Below, piece by piece: positions 21,001 through 35,000 of a DNA stretch of 64,000 nt. The first letter of the stretch is position 1. Each line of letters opens with the position of its first letter. Under the pieces are notes generated by a model, which made no database searches, was not told the DNA's origin, and saw only the letters and a program-made list of their open reading frames with translations. Both the position numbers and the translations under genes were made by a program. Source of the stretch: Strigamia acuminata (lineage: Eukaryota; Arthropoda; Chilopoda; Geophilomorpha; Linotaeniidae); assembly GCA_949358305.1 (NCBI GenBank), contig OX442323.1, positions 7,564,001-7,628,000 on the forward strand, in the 5' to 3' direction.

Positions 21001-22699
21001 CGGTGTTGGCTTCCCAATTTCTGCACATTTTCATACAACAATTCATGTAGCATCGCATTTGAGCCTCGCCGACTTTCTAAATAAACAAAAAATACGAAAA
21101 AATCAATTTATTTTGAACAATTTCTTTCTTTTTCTTACTTCAGATGTAATCGACAGCGAAATCAATGTCTGGAGCAACGAGTAGTTACTCTTAGTGACCA
21201 GAAGCGACGATTTTAAACCGACGGCGGTCACTTCGTACAAGGACGAGAGATGGAGTAGGAGCCACCAACAAAAACCCAACCGATCGTCGCATTCGATTTG
21301 CGGTTCGATTTCCAACACGTCGCAATTAATTTCTCCGTTTTTCCCGTCCAATTTCTCGTATAGAATCCCATTGTTGAAGATTAATAGCATGTGCGACCAA
21401 AACGACTGTTCGAAAAATAATTAATCAATTAATTAAATTAATTGCTGAAACAGTCAAACATACTTTTCCCTTTTCTTGACTTTTGTCGAGAAGATTGAGC
21501 AGTAAAATCCACTGCTCGGCAACGCACGAACACGCAAACGGCGACGTGTTCACGTAGCTGTGTAACGAAAGCTGCAAAGGTTTTGTTTATTTCGGTCATT
21601 AATTCGATAAATATTAAAATGTATGAGAAAAACTCGCTTTTTGAAATCGTTTTAATGCCAAAAGTATTAGATCCCACGTAACAAAAGTCGTGTATTGAGT
21701 AATTAATGTTTGCGATTGCATATTCGCGTCGTCGGTGAGTTTGACGAAGTGCGTCGTGGAGAAGTTCGGAGGCAACGAGTAAAGGATGGCCGTTGCCGTC
21801 CACGCAATGTCGAGATTTACGTGGTACAAGTGATATAAAGGCGAGCAAGTCTGGAATAAATAATTTTAATTAATAAAATGTTTATTTTTTTAAGGTTTTT
21901 GAATATTTACTTGGTTCCGCGAGCTCGTTTGCAGCGTGATGTAAACCGGCGATTGACTGATCCTCCCGACGTGTAATAACAAGCTTTTCATGTGGTTAAG
22001 CAAAGGCACGATTTCGGTTTCGTTCGTCCGGTCGTTCACGTCGTTTATAACGAAAGATTTGAGAAAAGCCAAAAATTTAACGATTTGTCGTCTGTTTTCC
22101 AAATATTCCTTCTCGTTCGCTGTTTTAATAGAGAAAGAAACGTTAATTTTACGTTAATTAAACGGGTAAATGTTTATTTTGTGCCTTTTGATACGGCTTG
22201 GAGAGTTAATTGGGTCGCGTGGTCTTTGATTTTATTGTATTTCAGCTTGAGAGTGTAAAAGAGTTTATCGATGGATTCAAGAAGACAAGTTTCAGTTAGA
22301 AAATTAAATCCGAAAAACTCGTTTAATATGGAATTAAATTTGCCTCGGTATGGATCTTCCTCGTTTAATATCCTAAAAATGGAAATGAAAATTTTAGTTA
22401 CAATTTATTACACAGAATTTATTGACAACCTTTGCAATTCGTGTCTTTTTAAATAGGAATCTGCGTGGAATTGAAGTTCGTCCACCTTTGGTTCGCCTAA
22501 ACAAATGAAGTGGGGAAATTCACCTAAAAAAAAATTAAAAACAATTAAAACCACGTTTTTTTTAACTTGAACCTGAATCATTTGAAGTACCGTTAGTATT
22601 ATTCGAGTGTGTAATCGACGTATCATCCTCTCGATCGTCTATATCCATCGATTCGTGCGGCATAATCTCGAAATCATCGCTGTTTACAAAGTCGTCCAT
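18092..22699 (-). CDS. MMS22L: MMS22L, replication-fork repair factor, complete, 19 exons
   Basis: MMS22L works with TONSL to load RAD51 at stalled forks. Exons from 5' to 3': 22699-22573, 22523-22430, 22372-22185, 22119-21911, 21850-21638, 21571-21464, 21405-21139, 21076-20910, 20852-20600, 20542-20370, 20313-20180, 20128-19982, 19920-19734, 19672-19234, 19102-18980, 18928-18773, 18698-18600, 18540-18377, 18326-18092. The sum is 3483 nt, 1160 residues plus TAA, close to the vertebrate length (~1240). Segments matching the family in order include LGFCWWLLLHLSSLYE, SQRLIVWCGMFALLE, LLYVEGVESLV, a GSWFRCV stretch and LLLPRIIYCHEKPLP. The start is the ATG at 22699, opening an acidic N-terminus. 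Three introns (after exons 3, 5 and 12) need GC donors to keep frame. Identity comes from remembered family sequence; intron phases all agree. Confidence 0.9.
19142..19215. mobile_element. Remnant of a TACCGTA-type MITE in an MMS22L intron
   Basis: The string reading ...CTACAATTG...CGGCTCTTAATTGCGG...ATACGGTAA resembles the right end of the MITE at 50053-50287 (GGCGGCTACAATTCGAG... CTCTTAATCGG...). A related scrap lies near 33415-33472. It fills most of the intron 19103-19233. Confidence 0.5.
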
Positions 22700-22960
22700 C
22701 TTGTTTGTATGCGAATTTCCCGCCGAGTATCATGCAGGCGCTACCACGACTGTGGCTCCATCTTTGAAACATGTTGGAGAATTTTTAATGGCGGCTTTCC
22801 TGTATTAAACTCGGCAGCTTTTTTCAACCAAAACACAAATAATGCATCGTAATTAGCGAGAAAAATATAAAAAGAAACGATTTTCATGAAATTAAACGTG
22901 AGTTTTATCACATAAAATAGTACCACGAGTTTGAATTTAATTAATTTTAATTTTTTTCAG
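22700..22960. promoter_or_regulatory. Head-to-head 5' region shared by MMS22L (-) and CYB5R4 (+)
   Basis: Only ~260 bases separate the MMS22L start codon from the first CYB5R4 exon recognised, which follows a TTTTTTTCAG acceptor at 22951-22960. A bidirectional promoter is likely by layout. A non-coding or very short 5' exon of CYB5R4 probably lies here, but I cannot place it. No TATA box stands out. Confidence 0.45.
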
Positions 22961-23059
22961 AAATGCATTAATTTCCTGCGACTGAAATTGAAGTGTGTAT
23001 CAACTCAACCGGATGACACCGGTTCTGTATCATCGCTACAGACGGCTACCGACGAGGAA

Positions 23060-26000
23060 ATGTCTAATACACTCGGTGTTCCGTCGATTTCTGTCGACAA
23101 AAAGCTAAAAAACATTCAATTGGAAACACAAAATGCACGAAAAAATGACGTCGAGTCGTCAACATCGTTTAAAGCGCCTAGAAACAAAATTGCCCTTAAA
23201 CCCGGTCGTTCTCTCATGGATTGGATTCGTTTGGGGACTTCGGGCAAAGATTTAACCGGAGTTGGAGGACAAATTTTAGCTGTCACTCCCGAGGAATTGA
23301 AAAAACACGATAAACCTGACGATGCTTGGTTGAGTATTCAAGGTAGTCGATATAAATCGTTTGCAAATTGAGTTATTTATTTGTATTTTATTTATCTGTT
23401 TCCAGGAAGAGTGTATAATGTTACGGCGTATAACGAGTTTCATCCGGGCGGGTTTGATGAAATTGCCAAAGGATTCGGGAAAGACGCGACCCAACTTTTT
23501 ATGCAGGTGAAATAATTTAATTTTTATCAAGAAATGGTTATATTTATATTTTATTTGTGTAATATATTTTTTTAGGCTCATAGTTGGGTTAATTACGAAA
23601 ATATGCTGAAGAAGTGCGTCGTAGGTCGATTAGCGCCCGTTTTAATATCGCCCATCGTGCCAAAGAAATTGGTTAAAAATGAAGAGAACGGTATTTTTTC
23701 ACAGTCAACGTGTGTCCCTTCATCTAAAACGAACCAAATTGCGTAAGTTTTAGCTTATCGGAGATTATTTTCTAGATTTTTTAATGATTTTCTTTTGATT
23801 TTTGCAGATATGATTGGTATCAATCGAATGAAGACGTAGTGATTGTTTTGTACACCAAATACGTAGAAATCGAAAAAGAAAATATCATTTTAGATGTTTC
23901 GGAGAACAAAATATTGCTCATCACGATATACCTTAAAGATTTTGTTTCCTATGTACATTCGGGTGCGTTGTCTATTTACATGAATTTAATAATTCATTAA
24001 TTAATTTTAATTACTCCGTATTTATTTATTTATTTATTTTTTTTTTTACAGATTTAGAGCAAATTATTCAAGGCGAGACGCAAGGTGATATACTTACCGA
24101 TTTTTATTATTACTAAAAAAATTCTAAATTGATTTTTTAAATATTTTAGTAAACATTGGGAATAATGGAAAAGTCGAGATCGTCCTACGTAAAGCAAAAT
24201 GCATTAAATGGCAAAAACTTGGCGATTCGTTAAGTTTAAATTCAACTTGCAAATCCTTGACTGACAAAGGTGAATAAATAATTGATGTATTTCGTAAAAA
24301 ATTCACCGCGCATGCCCTTAAAACATTAATTTCTGCCGGATAAATAAAGAAATCAATATTCATTTCATTTAAACAAATTTTTACGTATAAATTCCAGAGC
24401 TGCATTATCGATCTTGCAAATTAATATGCCGAAGTCGTGTAACAAAAAATACATTTTTATTGACATTCGAGCTGAACGAATCGAGCCAAATGAGGATTCC
24501 AACTGCGAAACACATTTCATTAAGATTAAATAAAAACGGTATAATTAAATTTAAAAAATGTTGTAATTTAATAAAAAATTTAATTAAATCTATTTCCCAA
24601 AGCAGATACCGAAGTGGAGCGAAGTTACACGCCAATTCCGAAGCGATTGACGAAAAACGGCGAGGAAAATCGGACAACGAGAGGCAAAAGTGTTCATTTG
24701 ATGATTAAGATTTATCAGGACGGGTTACTCACGCCACTCATAAGCGATTTAGAAATAGGTAATTAAAAGTTTTAACACCCCTTTTTTCGGTGAGTGGACC
24801 ACTAATTCTTGTCTGTCAATGACCCTTTTTTTTTCCTTCTTTAAGATCTCATTTAATAGGGAAATAAAGCTGAAGAGTTTATGGTCCATAATTTTGTTTC
24901 TGACAGTGGCAGGTCTGCAAATTAAAGATTAGTGAGTGGGGAAAGGAATTGACTAGATTGTAGTGCTAAATTAAAAAGTTTATAAATAGAAAGTTTGCTC
25001 AGCTTAAAATAAAATGTAAAAAATATTACCGAGCAAAATAAGACTAAAAAGAAAAATGGCGGATAATTACACTACAGTATTTCTGTTTTTTTGTTTTGTG
25101 TTTTTATTTAAAAATTGATTTGAATAATAAGGATATGGTTTTGGAATTTTTTATGGAAAGGTGAAAAAGGATGATTTTTTTTGTGAAAATTGATGATTTT
25201 TTCGTGAAAAATGACGATTTTGTTGTGAAAAATAAATTTTCCGTTGGTTGCGCATGCGCGTAGGGGAATGATAAATCTGCTGTTTTTAAACGAATGTCAT
25301 CAAACGGCTGAAAGGTTTCGTTTTGTGTGAAATTTATCGTTTTGATTGAAGCCAATCTCATCCTAATGATGCGTTACGACTAAATTAAGCCAGTTTGAGT
25401 GATCAGACTTTTAATTTAGTCGACTCAATTACATTTTTCCGGTATTAAATCGCATCATTATGAATATGCAAAATGGCGCCTCCCCGTTTTCGATTGTCAG
25501 TTCAATTAGATTTCCTTTTTTTTCTCCAGGGAATTACGTGCAGATTAGTGATTACTTCGGCGCGTTTGACATAAATACGACGGGCAATTGCGATGAATTG
25601 GTTCTATTTGCCGCTGGAACCGGAGTAACGCCGATGATCTCGATTGTGCATCGTCTGCTCATCAACGAGGACGAAGCGAAAAAAATGTAAGAATGCGCCA
25701 AACGTGATTACATTGCTCATGTGAATGAACTTAGATGCGCTCACATCTCACACATGACTTGGGATCGAAGCGTCTCCAACTTGTCAGCAGTTGCGAATAA
25801 AAGAAATAGTTTATGGATTAAGCATTTGCTTTTACGGCCGTGTTGATTCAGCGAGCACAAAACTGGCATTTGGCACAAAAAAGCAAAAATCGTCCGTTTA
25901 ATTCACTGCCAGCATTTTATTTTCGTTGTTTTAGACGTTCGAAAAATTGTGGAATACTTATTTCTGTTTGTTTTTCGATGGTCATTTCAGTCGAGTGCGG

Positions 26001-29000
26001 CTCATGTTCTTCAACAGAACTCAGGACGACATTCTCTGGAGAGATGAGCTGCAATTGCTGTCAGATGGAGATAAAAGGTAATTGGTTCGCTTGATTGCTC
26101 AACTTTGGACCCCCAAATTGTAGATAATAGACGAGGTGGCGCTTGTTTTGGACCTGGTCCGCCAGCCTGCTTCGCCAATTAACTTGTTTTCAATTTGTCA
26201 CGCGAGGGCACAACGAGCCCACATTTTACACCGAACCTGATGAAGATGTGTCAAGGAGTGTTTAGCCATAAAACCATTAGTTTTGCTTTTTTCACGCTGC
26301 AAACAGTAAAATCCCTTTCATCTACACGACGTCCACTGTTTTGACAGGGCTTAGAGCAGGGGTTGGCAAGTAATTTTAAGTGGGGTCCGGATACTATTGA
26401 AAATTTTTATCGAGGTCCAGAAAAAAAACACTTAAAAACCTTACTAAAAACCTAAGAAAATACTTAAAAACCAAATAAATTCCCCAATAAACACACACAA
26501 CCCAAAAAATACAAATAAAACCTAAGAAACGTGAAAAAAACACAAAAAACAAGAAGAAAAACAAATAAACCAAAGAAACCGAGGGAAAAACGTCGCTAAA
26601 ACGTCACCGCGGTCCAAGTTTCGACCTTCCGCGGTCCGTATCCGGACCGCGGGCCGCCAGTTGCCGGCTTAGAGAGTACCAAAATATCTTTAGTACCTCT
26701 GGTACCACCACGGCTGGATTTACATATAAGCAAAATAAGCAGTTGCTTACGAGCCCCCACCCATTGGGGCCCCTTTGTCGCACACACAGTTTACGAGTAC
26801 GGAAACTTTCTGGTGACAATTTCATGAGTACCACAAATTTATCAGACTCTGAATAATAAGAGGATAAAACATTCCGTTTGAAATGGTGCTGTCGAAAAAT
26901 TAAGACTGTAAAAATATTTAGACTCTGAAAGCTTATGAGTACTAAGCTTTATATAAAGCTGGTTCATGACACCTTTTTTGTACCGTACCCGCGTACCGTA
27001 AAGCTTCAAATTGCGGCCCAGGCGTTTATTTATTTTTCGGACCCGACTCTTCGTGCTAATTTGAAGTTTTATGTTAGTTTCATCTCGCTAAACTGAAATT
27101 TGTCATTTAAAACATGAGTTGTTAAACAATAAAAGTGATTCCAAGTTTTTATACTGTACATATATCTTTTTTTAACTTTTCGACTTTAAAAATTCAGGAG
27201 GGATTTTGATTTCGATTTTCTGTCCCTGCATTTCTTCCCCGATATGTTTCACTCGGGTGTGTGCACACAGAAGAACAAAGTGTAAAGTGCTTTTCTTTTG
27301 TTTGTTTAAAGCATGTCTTGTTTCGCTCGATCAATATTCATAGTGAGACTGAACGTCGGCGCTTTAATTCGCCGCTAATTAATGCAAATCAAACGACAAA
27401 GTCCATCACCTAAGATGAGGTGATGTAATTAATTGCATCTTGACTCGAAAGTCGAGAAGGAATTTGTTTTAATTACTCGGATTTCCGAGATTAAACATTA
27501 AATCCGTCAAGTTATGGTTTATTAAAATAAATTTAATATTTGATTTTTAATTTTTAGGTTTAATGTGAAATTCGTATTATCCGAGCCAGGATCGGAGTGG
27601 ACAGGCTCCAAGGGACGAGTTTCTATGGATCTTGTCAAGGGTTTCGTGCCGGATGTGAAAGAAAATGTTTTTATCTGCATTTGTGGTCCAACTCCGTTCA
27701 ATCAATGTTGTAACAAGTAAGTTGGCATTTTTTAAAATTAATTTAGTTCGATCTTCAAAAGATGAATTGATTTATTCGTCTGAAATGACTTATCCAAACA
27801 GGATATGACTTTTTTTTACATCATATATCTGAGACGTCAACTTGAAAGTATTCAAATAAGAGGATTACGATTTTGCGAAATTGAAATTGCATCTTTGACT
27901 TATAGAATGATTTATCTCTTCTGTTACCGCATGTTGTACCGTGTTACCATGCCGGTATAGTTTGAGTTTTATCCATTTTAGCGACGCCGTTTTTAAGGTG
28001 CTTAGATTCAGCTAGGTTAGATTAGGTTAGGCTACCCTAGGTTAGTTCGGTTAGGTTTAATTAGGTTGAAAAACGGCGTCGCTAAGACGGGCGTTGCTAT
28101 AAAGTATATTCGTTTTACCAGCATGCCGGTAAACTTTGTTGCTACCGGCATGTTGTTTTAAGTGAGTACGAATTTTTTTCAATAAGAATTGAACCAATAC
28201 ATGGTTCAAAAGCATTTTTTGATGCCCAAAATGTAGAAAATTGGCCTAAATTTATCCAAATTTATCCAAATTTTAATAATAACTTTAGAATACCAAATTT
28301 TTAGCCCAAATTCCAATATAATTATTCATCTGGGCTCTTTTAATTAAAAAAACAAGAACAAAACCAGCTTTTTCACTTCGTATAAGCTTTGTATCTGGAA
28401 TTTTCAAAAGTTAGTAATCCGCTTAAAGCGTGGTAATATCTTTTGAGTTTGATACAGTTTTTAGTGTGTTCAATCGAGAATTCACTTCTTTAAGCCATTT
28501 AAGGTGGAGAGAATTTGTCTTTTGAAGTTTGAATGCATTTATTGTGTTTTCTTGGGTTATTTTTTGCTGTTTTTGGTGGGATTTGGGATCGAGTGTGTTT
28601 TGTTTGCGGAGTTTCGTTTCGATGGTATTTCGTGAGTTTGGATTTGTAGGGGAATCGAGCGCGTTCAATAGTTGACGTGTTTGATATGCGGAAGGAATTT
28701 GCGGTTTTATTTTATTTTTTTTTCTTTATCGCTTCTAAAAATGAAAGTCAATGTGGTTGGCGTCCACAAGTGTCATATTTGCCGCGTTGACAACTCGCTT
28801 GTCGTCGTCGTCGACTTGGAAACAAGAAAATGGGGCAGATTGTAATTGAAATTTCCAACAGACAGCAGTGACACGTGTCTGGAAAATGGGAAAATGGTCG
28901 AACTTAAAGGCGAAATTCTCTATAAAAAAAATAATAATAATTTAAATTTTTTTTAAAAATTATAAAAAAAAAAAAAAATTATTTTTTATTTAATTTTTTT

Positions 29001-32000
29001 GAATTTGCATTTTTGCTTGCGTGATAAGATCAGTAAAGACGGTAATTTTCCCGTCCCGGTTCTTGTAACGTAAGATTAATAGTAGTTGTCAAAAGATGGA
29101 GGCAAAAATTCATTCACACAGCAATTATCACAACTATAAAAAGTGACAAGGGCAAGAAAAGAATTCAAACAACACGAATGTACATTTTGAAAACTTCACA
29201 CACAATCTCCATCATAATTAATGAATGGAAATAACATACCGAAAAAAATTATTTCTTTTCTTTATTTATATATAAAAAAAAAAAATTAATTTTAAAAAAA
29301 AGGAAAAAAAAATATTCATAATTTTTCTTCTTTTTTTTTTTTTATGTATAAATTTTCAATAAAAGAGTGCTTTGACGATGTTGAAAACCGTGGCGTTTAA
29401 GGGTGATGTTGCCCAAATGTGAGGCGTGGAATTACACCAAGCTTCGTTAAGCACAGCAAAGCACTGCTGGGACTCGAGGCACCAAACTGAATTAATGGCG
29501 CCGGTGTTTATTACTCTTAGAACCGACGAGTTGTTGGTGCTGGCCGCTTGTTTTCACTCGTAATTCTTCCTTCTCCTTTCCTCTCATCTTTTAACTTTTA
29601 TTCCTACTTTTTCAACGCTTTCGCTCCATTTTCGTCGTTTTTTTAGACGGAAAATTTGGAATTTGTAGGTTTTTCTAAATGCTTTAAACGTTCCCATTCT
29701 TTTGGACTCGTTTTTTTAAATTTAATGTTGCGGTTTTAGTGTTTTACGAGGGGGAATTTATATTTATTTATTCGGCTTTTGTTGGCTGTGACAACATTTT
29801 TTGTGGCTAAAAATAATGGGAGTGTAAAAATATTTACGGTTTGAGTTCATTTTCTTATATTCGAATTATCATGTTGTAAAATTGAGGTTTAAAGAGAAAA
29901 AACAATAAAAATAATTTTTTTTTATTTTAATCAGATATTACGAGCTTTAATTGAATATTTTTAAGGACTATTTTTATTTTATGGGACTTGTTGACCCCTA
30001 AACCTCATTCCCGAGACATTGCCACAGTAGGAAAATTAAGTTCGAAGGTCAAATGGAGTAAACTGCTCGTATAAAACAGCAATGAAAATGGGCCATTGTT
30101 TGCCCTTCCATTTAAGGGTGTAATGCTTACATTTAAAAATTTAAAAAAAGAAAAAGAAAGGTAAATATCTATTAAAACAAAAATAAATTTAATTAATTGC
30201 ATAAATTTCGTGTTTTTAATTCATTTTTTTTCTCTCCCCGATTAATTAATAAAGTTTTGAGAAGAAATTTTTTTTTTTGAAAAGATTTTTGAAGCGAAAA
30301 ACAAGAAAAAATGAAAAATAAAAACAAAGGTTTAATATTAATGAAGGAGATGATTAAATGCACGTGGAAATGCATTAAGGGTAATGAGGATATGAGTGAG
30401 AAAGATGATTGCGATCTAATGTGGAATTAAATTAGCTTGCGAGTCATTTGATGTTGGTATTTTCTATAGTTTGCAAGCAGTTCTGCTTGTTGATGTCGGC
30501 GATGCAGATTGTGGTTTGCGATTTGGACGAAAGGGAATTTTAGTGACTGATATCAGGCATGGGCCAGGCTGGTTTGGAATTTAAACTCTACACCCATTAG
30601 CATTGTATTTGAATCTTAAGTTGCTTTTGGAATCTGTATTTGCCATTGCTATGAATCTTCTCTTCTCCCAACGCTTGTTTGCATTTTGATGGCATTTTGA
30701 TGGCATTTTGATGCTGTGGAATTATTTGTCTTATTTTTGTTTATGTGGGGGTGTTTGGTTTAAAGTGAGGAGGTTGAATGACTGGAAAAGCGTTAATGAA
30801 GTTGGTAATTAAATAGGACGATGCAGTTTGGAATGTAGGGGTGATGAATTTAATGGTGACACTAAAAAGCACCTTTGGTCCGTGGTTGGTCAACCGTGCG
30901 GGTCATTGTGCTAAAAATGTCATTTAATTTATAGACTTGTGAATTACCGTAAATGGTTTCATTGAGCACGGGATGGAAATTGTACGCGCTATTCTTTTCA
31001 ATGCGGCTCTAAATTGACCAAAACGACTGAATTCAATATGTAAATTGACCAAAACGACTGAATACAATATCTAAATTAACCAAAACGACTGAATTCAATA
31101 TCTAAATTGACCAAAACGACTGAATTCAATATCTAAATTAATGAAAACGACTGAACTGAATTCAACATCTAAATTGAACAAAACTAAAATAAATGTAGTA
31201 ATTGATCAAAAACACTAAAATAAATGTAGTAATTGATCAAAAACACTAAAATAAATGTAAAATTGATCAAAAACACTAAAATAAATGTACAAATTAATCA
31301 AAAACACTAAAATAAATGTAAAATTGATCAAAGACACTAAAATAAATGTAAAATTGATCAAAAACACTAAAATAAATGTAAAATTGATCAAAAACACTAA
31401 AATAAATGTAAAATTGATCAAAAACACTAAAATAAATGTTTAAAATGACCGAACCAATTGAATTCAATATTTAAATTGTTGGTGAAATCTAGGTTCTATC
31501 AATAGAGCGCGGGTGTTTTATCAGAACATGTACGGCATTTTATTTTCATTAGACTACAGCTGATATCGCAGAATTTTTTTTGTTCAAAACATTATAGAAC
31601 ACCTAGAAGTAGTTCGGTCTTCTTACAGTGATGAGCGTGCAGTTTTCATTGTTTATGGTATAAGCTTACAGGTAAAAACTGCGCATACTTCTTATGGGGT
31701 TCGAGAAAATATTTTGAGAATCCAAGGGCTGCCGGACCCCGAAGAGATGAAGAACCACCGGCTTAAGTTAGTACATCGACGTTATCGGAAATCGTAAGAG
31801 ATAAAGTCCAGAAATAATTAAGACGATTGGGTTTGCGGCTTGCACTCATCAAAGAGGTATCTAATGGAAAAAGTTATAAATTGATTTCGTGTTTGGAAGT
31901 TTGGATACATTCTGCATAAGTTAGCTTCTTCCATCAGCCAATAGAAGAGGTTTAAATCTTGGGGTTTTGTTCAGCAGTGTGGAAACACGCTGGAGGAGAA

Positions 32001-35000
32001 AGCCTTCCTCTAACCTCACCCTCACCTTCACTTCCAGATGGTCGAGCGCCCCCTTAAAATGACTTGCCATAAACCCCCCTCCAGATGAAATTATAGATTG
32101 CATCCAACACTTCTACTTGCTGCTCCAGAGTTTTTGGTGGTTTCAAAAATTAATAAGAATAATAAAGGGCAAGTGCCGACGCAGATACAAAAGTTTGGGC
32201 ATAAAATATGTAAAGGGATTGATGCTCTCTTCACATGTGAAACATCAAAGGGGAAATGGCAAGAGGTGAAAGCAGTAATTTAATTACTTAGGAGATGGCA
32301 TCACCTTGGTGTTTGCCATTTGTCATTTCCTGTTGGATCTTGGATTGCTCTTGGAAGAGAGTTTCTGAGCAACCGCTTTTTCCTGTTTCGCTAATCGGTT
32401 GTGGGTCTTCTTGGCTGAATTTTTTAAATATTTCTTATTCAGCATTCTTAAAGTGCTCGGCTTAATTTTATGGTAATCAAAATGGATGGAGACGGATCAA
32501 TAGTATCGCGGAAACTAGAAACGTAGAATAGCGTGTTAAAAAAAATTTGGAATTTCATATCAAATTGCGCACATCTATGGCTCGACCAATGGGTGTACAC
32601 CTTGTAAAGTGCCTTTTTGAGTGCAACTCGAGTATAGCGCGAATTTACCGCGACAACAGTCGTCCCAAAAAAATGGTTTTGCATCAAAAAAGCAGTAAGG
32701 TTAGGTTCGCGGGTGGTCAAGGGGGAACGCAGCCCCCCATGTTAGTCTTTCTTAGGAATTAGAAAAAAAAAAACTCAAAATTCATGTAGTCGCAGTTTCC
32801 CAAGTCGCGGTATATTTTTGATGCTAAAAGACACAAAAACAAACATACAAACACCAGACACTCTCAAAAAGTAATTACCTGACAAATATTTAGATTAATT
32901 TAAGAGAAATTCACTCTTTTCTGGCCTAATTGCATTTAAAACCATGTTTGCACGCCCTATTGGCCCAAAATGGTGGCGTAAACAACTGACAACTGCAGGT
33001 CCCCCATTGGAGTCAGCATTAGTCATTATTTTCGTTTACATTTCCCCCCAAAAGGACTGTCCTCTAAAGCTAGATTCACACTTGTGTTCACACTAGATGC
33101 AATGCAAGGAAAAATTAGTCAAACGCAACCCAGAGTCTGTTCACACTGTAGGGCACTGTAGAGCTGAAACAATTGATGTTGCGTTTGGTCAATTGGATGG
33201 TTTCAATGAAACCTGGAATTGGATCTAGTTCTAGAATCCGAAAATGGCGGCCTGTTTGCATGTGGCAAAATCTCGCCAACTAGACGTGAATTGACGAGAG
33301 TTGGAGTCGATTGTTATTAGTTGGCCGCAAGTCCTTTCCTTGCGTTGCGTCTAGCGTTAACACAAGTGTGAACCTAGATCGTAGTAGTTCTACGTCGAAA
33401 TTTGAAATTTATTGAATAATCGCTCTCGAATAATAGCCACAGTGACTCTTAATCGAAGAAATACGGTGTACACAAATGTTTGTAATTAGGTTGGCCCTAG
33501 CAATTGCACTGCCCAATTTGGTGATGGTGAAGCCTCCTGGGAATGCCGTAACCGCAAATTTTCAGCAGCCGCCTGTAAAGCCTTTTTTCCCCACACTTTC
33601 TGGACTGCTTACTCGGTCTTGTGTGTAATGGAGGTTCAGTTTACCACTGAAGATGACCCCCAAAACTGTCGAATAATAACACTGTGCTTGACTGCTCCTC
33701 TCAATGCTGCCTCCACCGACGTTTGCGGAAACATCTCATGGATGTTCAAAACACCAATTAATCTTTTCCTCTGCATACCTTACTTGTAATTTACTCCATG
33801 GGAGTGTCATAATAAAAATAAAAATAATAATAATATCTAGAAAAGAAAGAATCTTATTTTTTGGTCTTTGAAAATAGACGTGAGCTTTTCTACTTTAATT
33901 ACCGATTTATCTTTCAGGTAATCTGTTAAATTAAATTAAATTAATTAAAGACGAGAAGTCATTCAGATTCGTAAACAGTCGTGCGTCTTCATCAGACAAG
34001 AAATCCAGGAATTTGGAACAAAAAAGTTGTGGGTTAGGCCTATTTTTTATTATTTTTTTTTTTGTCTGCGTGGGATGGTCATTAGATAAATGATGAGTGA
34101 AAATATTTGTCGAACGACGAAAGATTTAAAAATAAAGAAGTAATGAATTTTGGTTTAGCTCCAGGACGAAGCTCGAGTTGAGAATTTATTCATTATTAGG
34201 TCGTAAAAATTTCCCGTCTTGACACCCCAACACACTCATTTGACGGCTTCATACACTTCCTGTTTTTATTTGCCTTTATTTTATTCTATTTTCCTGTTGT
34301 TTTTGCGCGTTTTTAGCCGCGCGACAAATGTTTATTTTGATAGGTCGTAAAAATAGGCATCGCGGAATGCCGGTAGCGAGAGGGCGAATATTAAAAAATA
34401 AAAATAAATCGAGCGGAAATAAATACACACCAACAAAGTTGAACGATTAGTATAGTTGGAGACATTGGAATCGACAGACGTGCAAATTTGTTTGAGTGCA
34501 TGCAATGTAATAAGCAGCTTGTGTAAAATGATGGTCTGTCTCGCTAATAGGCAGAAAGTGATTTGTCATTTGGAGCAATGTCGGCCTAGGTGAAGTGGGA
34601 AAAGAAACGTGCACCCAATTACCAACAGCTCTAAATGGAACATGGGAGGAGACAAAGTTAATTTCGCTCTTCATTTAACAAGAGAATCCCTCGTGCATGC
34701 CTCTTTTCCTTTTGTGCCAATGTAATGTGCTAGGGTTTATAGAATAGAGGTGGTGTTTATAGGAAAAAAAAGAAGTGAAAAAGTTGGAAATGCAATTAAG
34801 TTATGACTGTTTTTGTAGTGATTTGGGAAGGATTTGTCAATAGTTTTTTTTTTTTTTTGATAGGGGGTTTTTGCTTTTGTTGTCAGGGTTTTTTGCTGAG
34901 TTATAATTGGAATTTTTAAAGGGGGATTGTGAATTTTTGTGATAAAAGTTATTATTGGTACAACCACAGGGTTTAAATTCCTGGGATGTGGTAGAACGTA

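Noticed and set aside
22931-23059. ATG at 22931 as the CYB5R4 start
   Set aside because: It lies in the pyrimidine-rich intron before the acceptor at 22960; the ATG at 23060 is preferred, though an upstream 5' exon remains possible.
31010-31440. CRISPR-like array
   Set aside because: Units are contiguous tandem repeats without unique spacers, in a eukaryotic intron.
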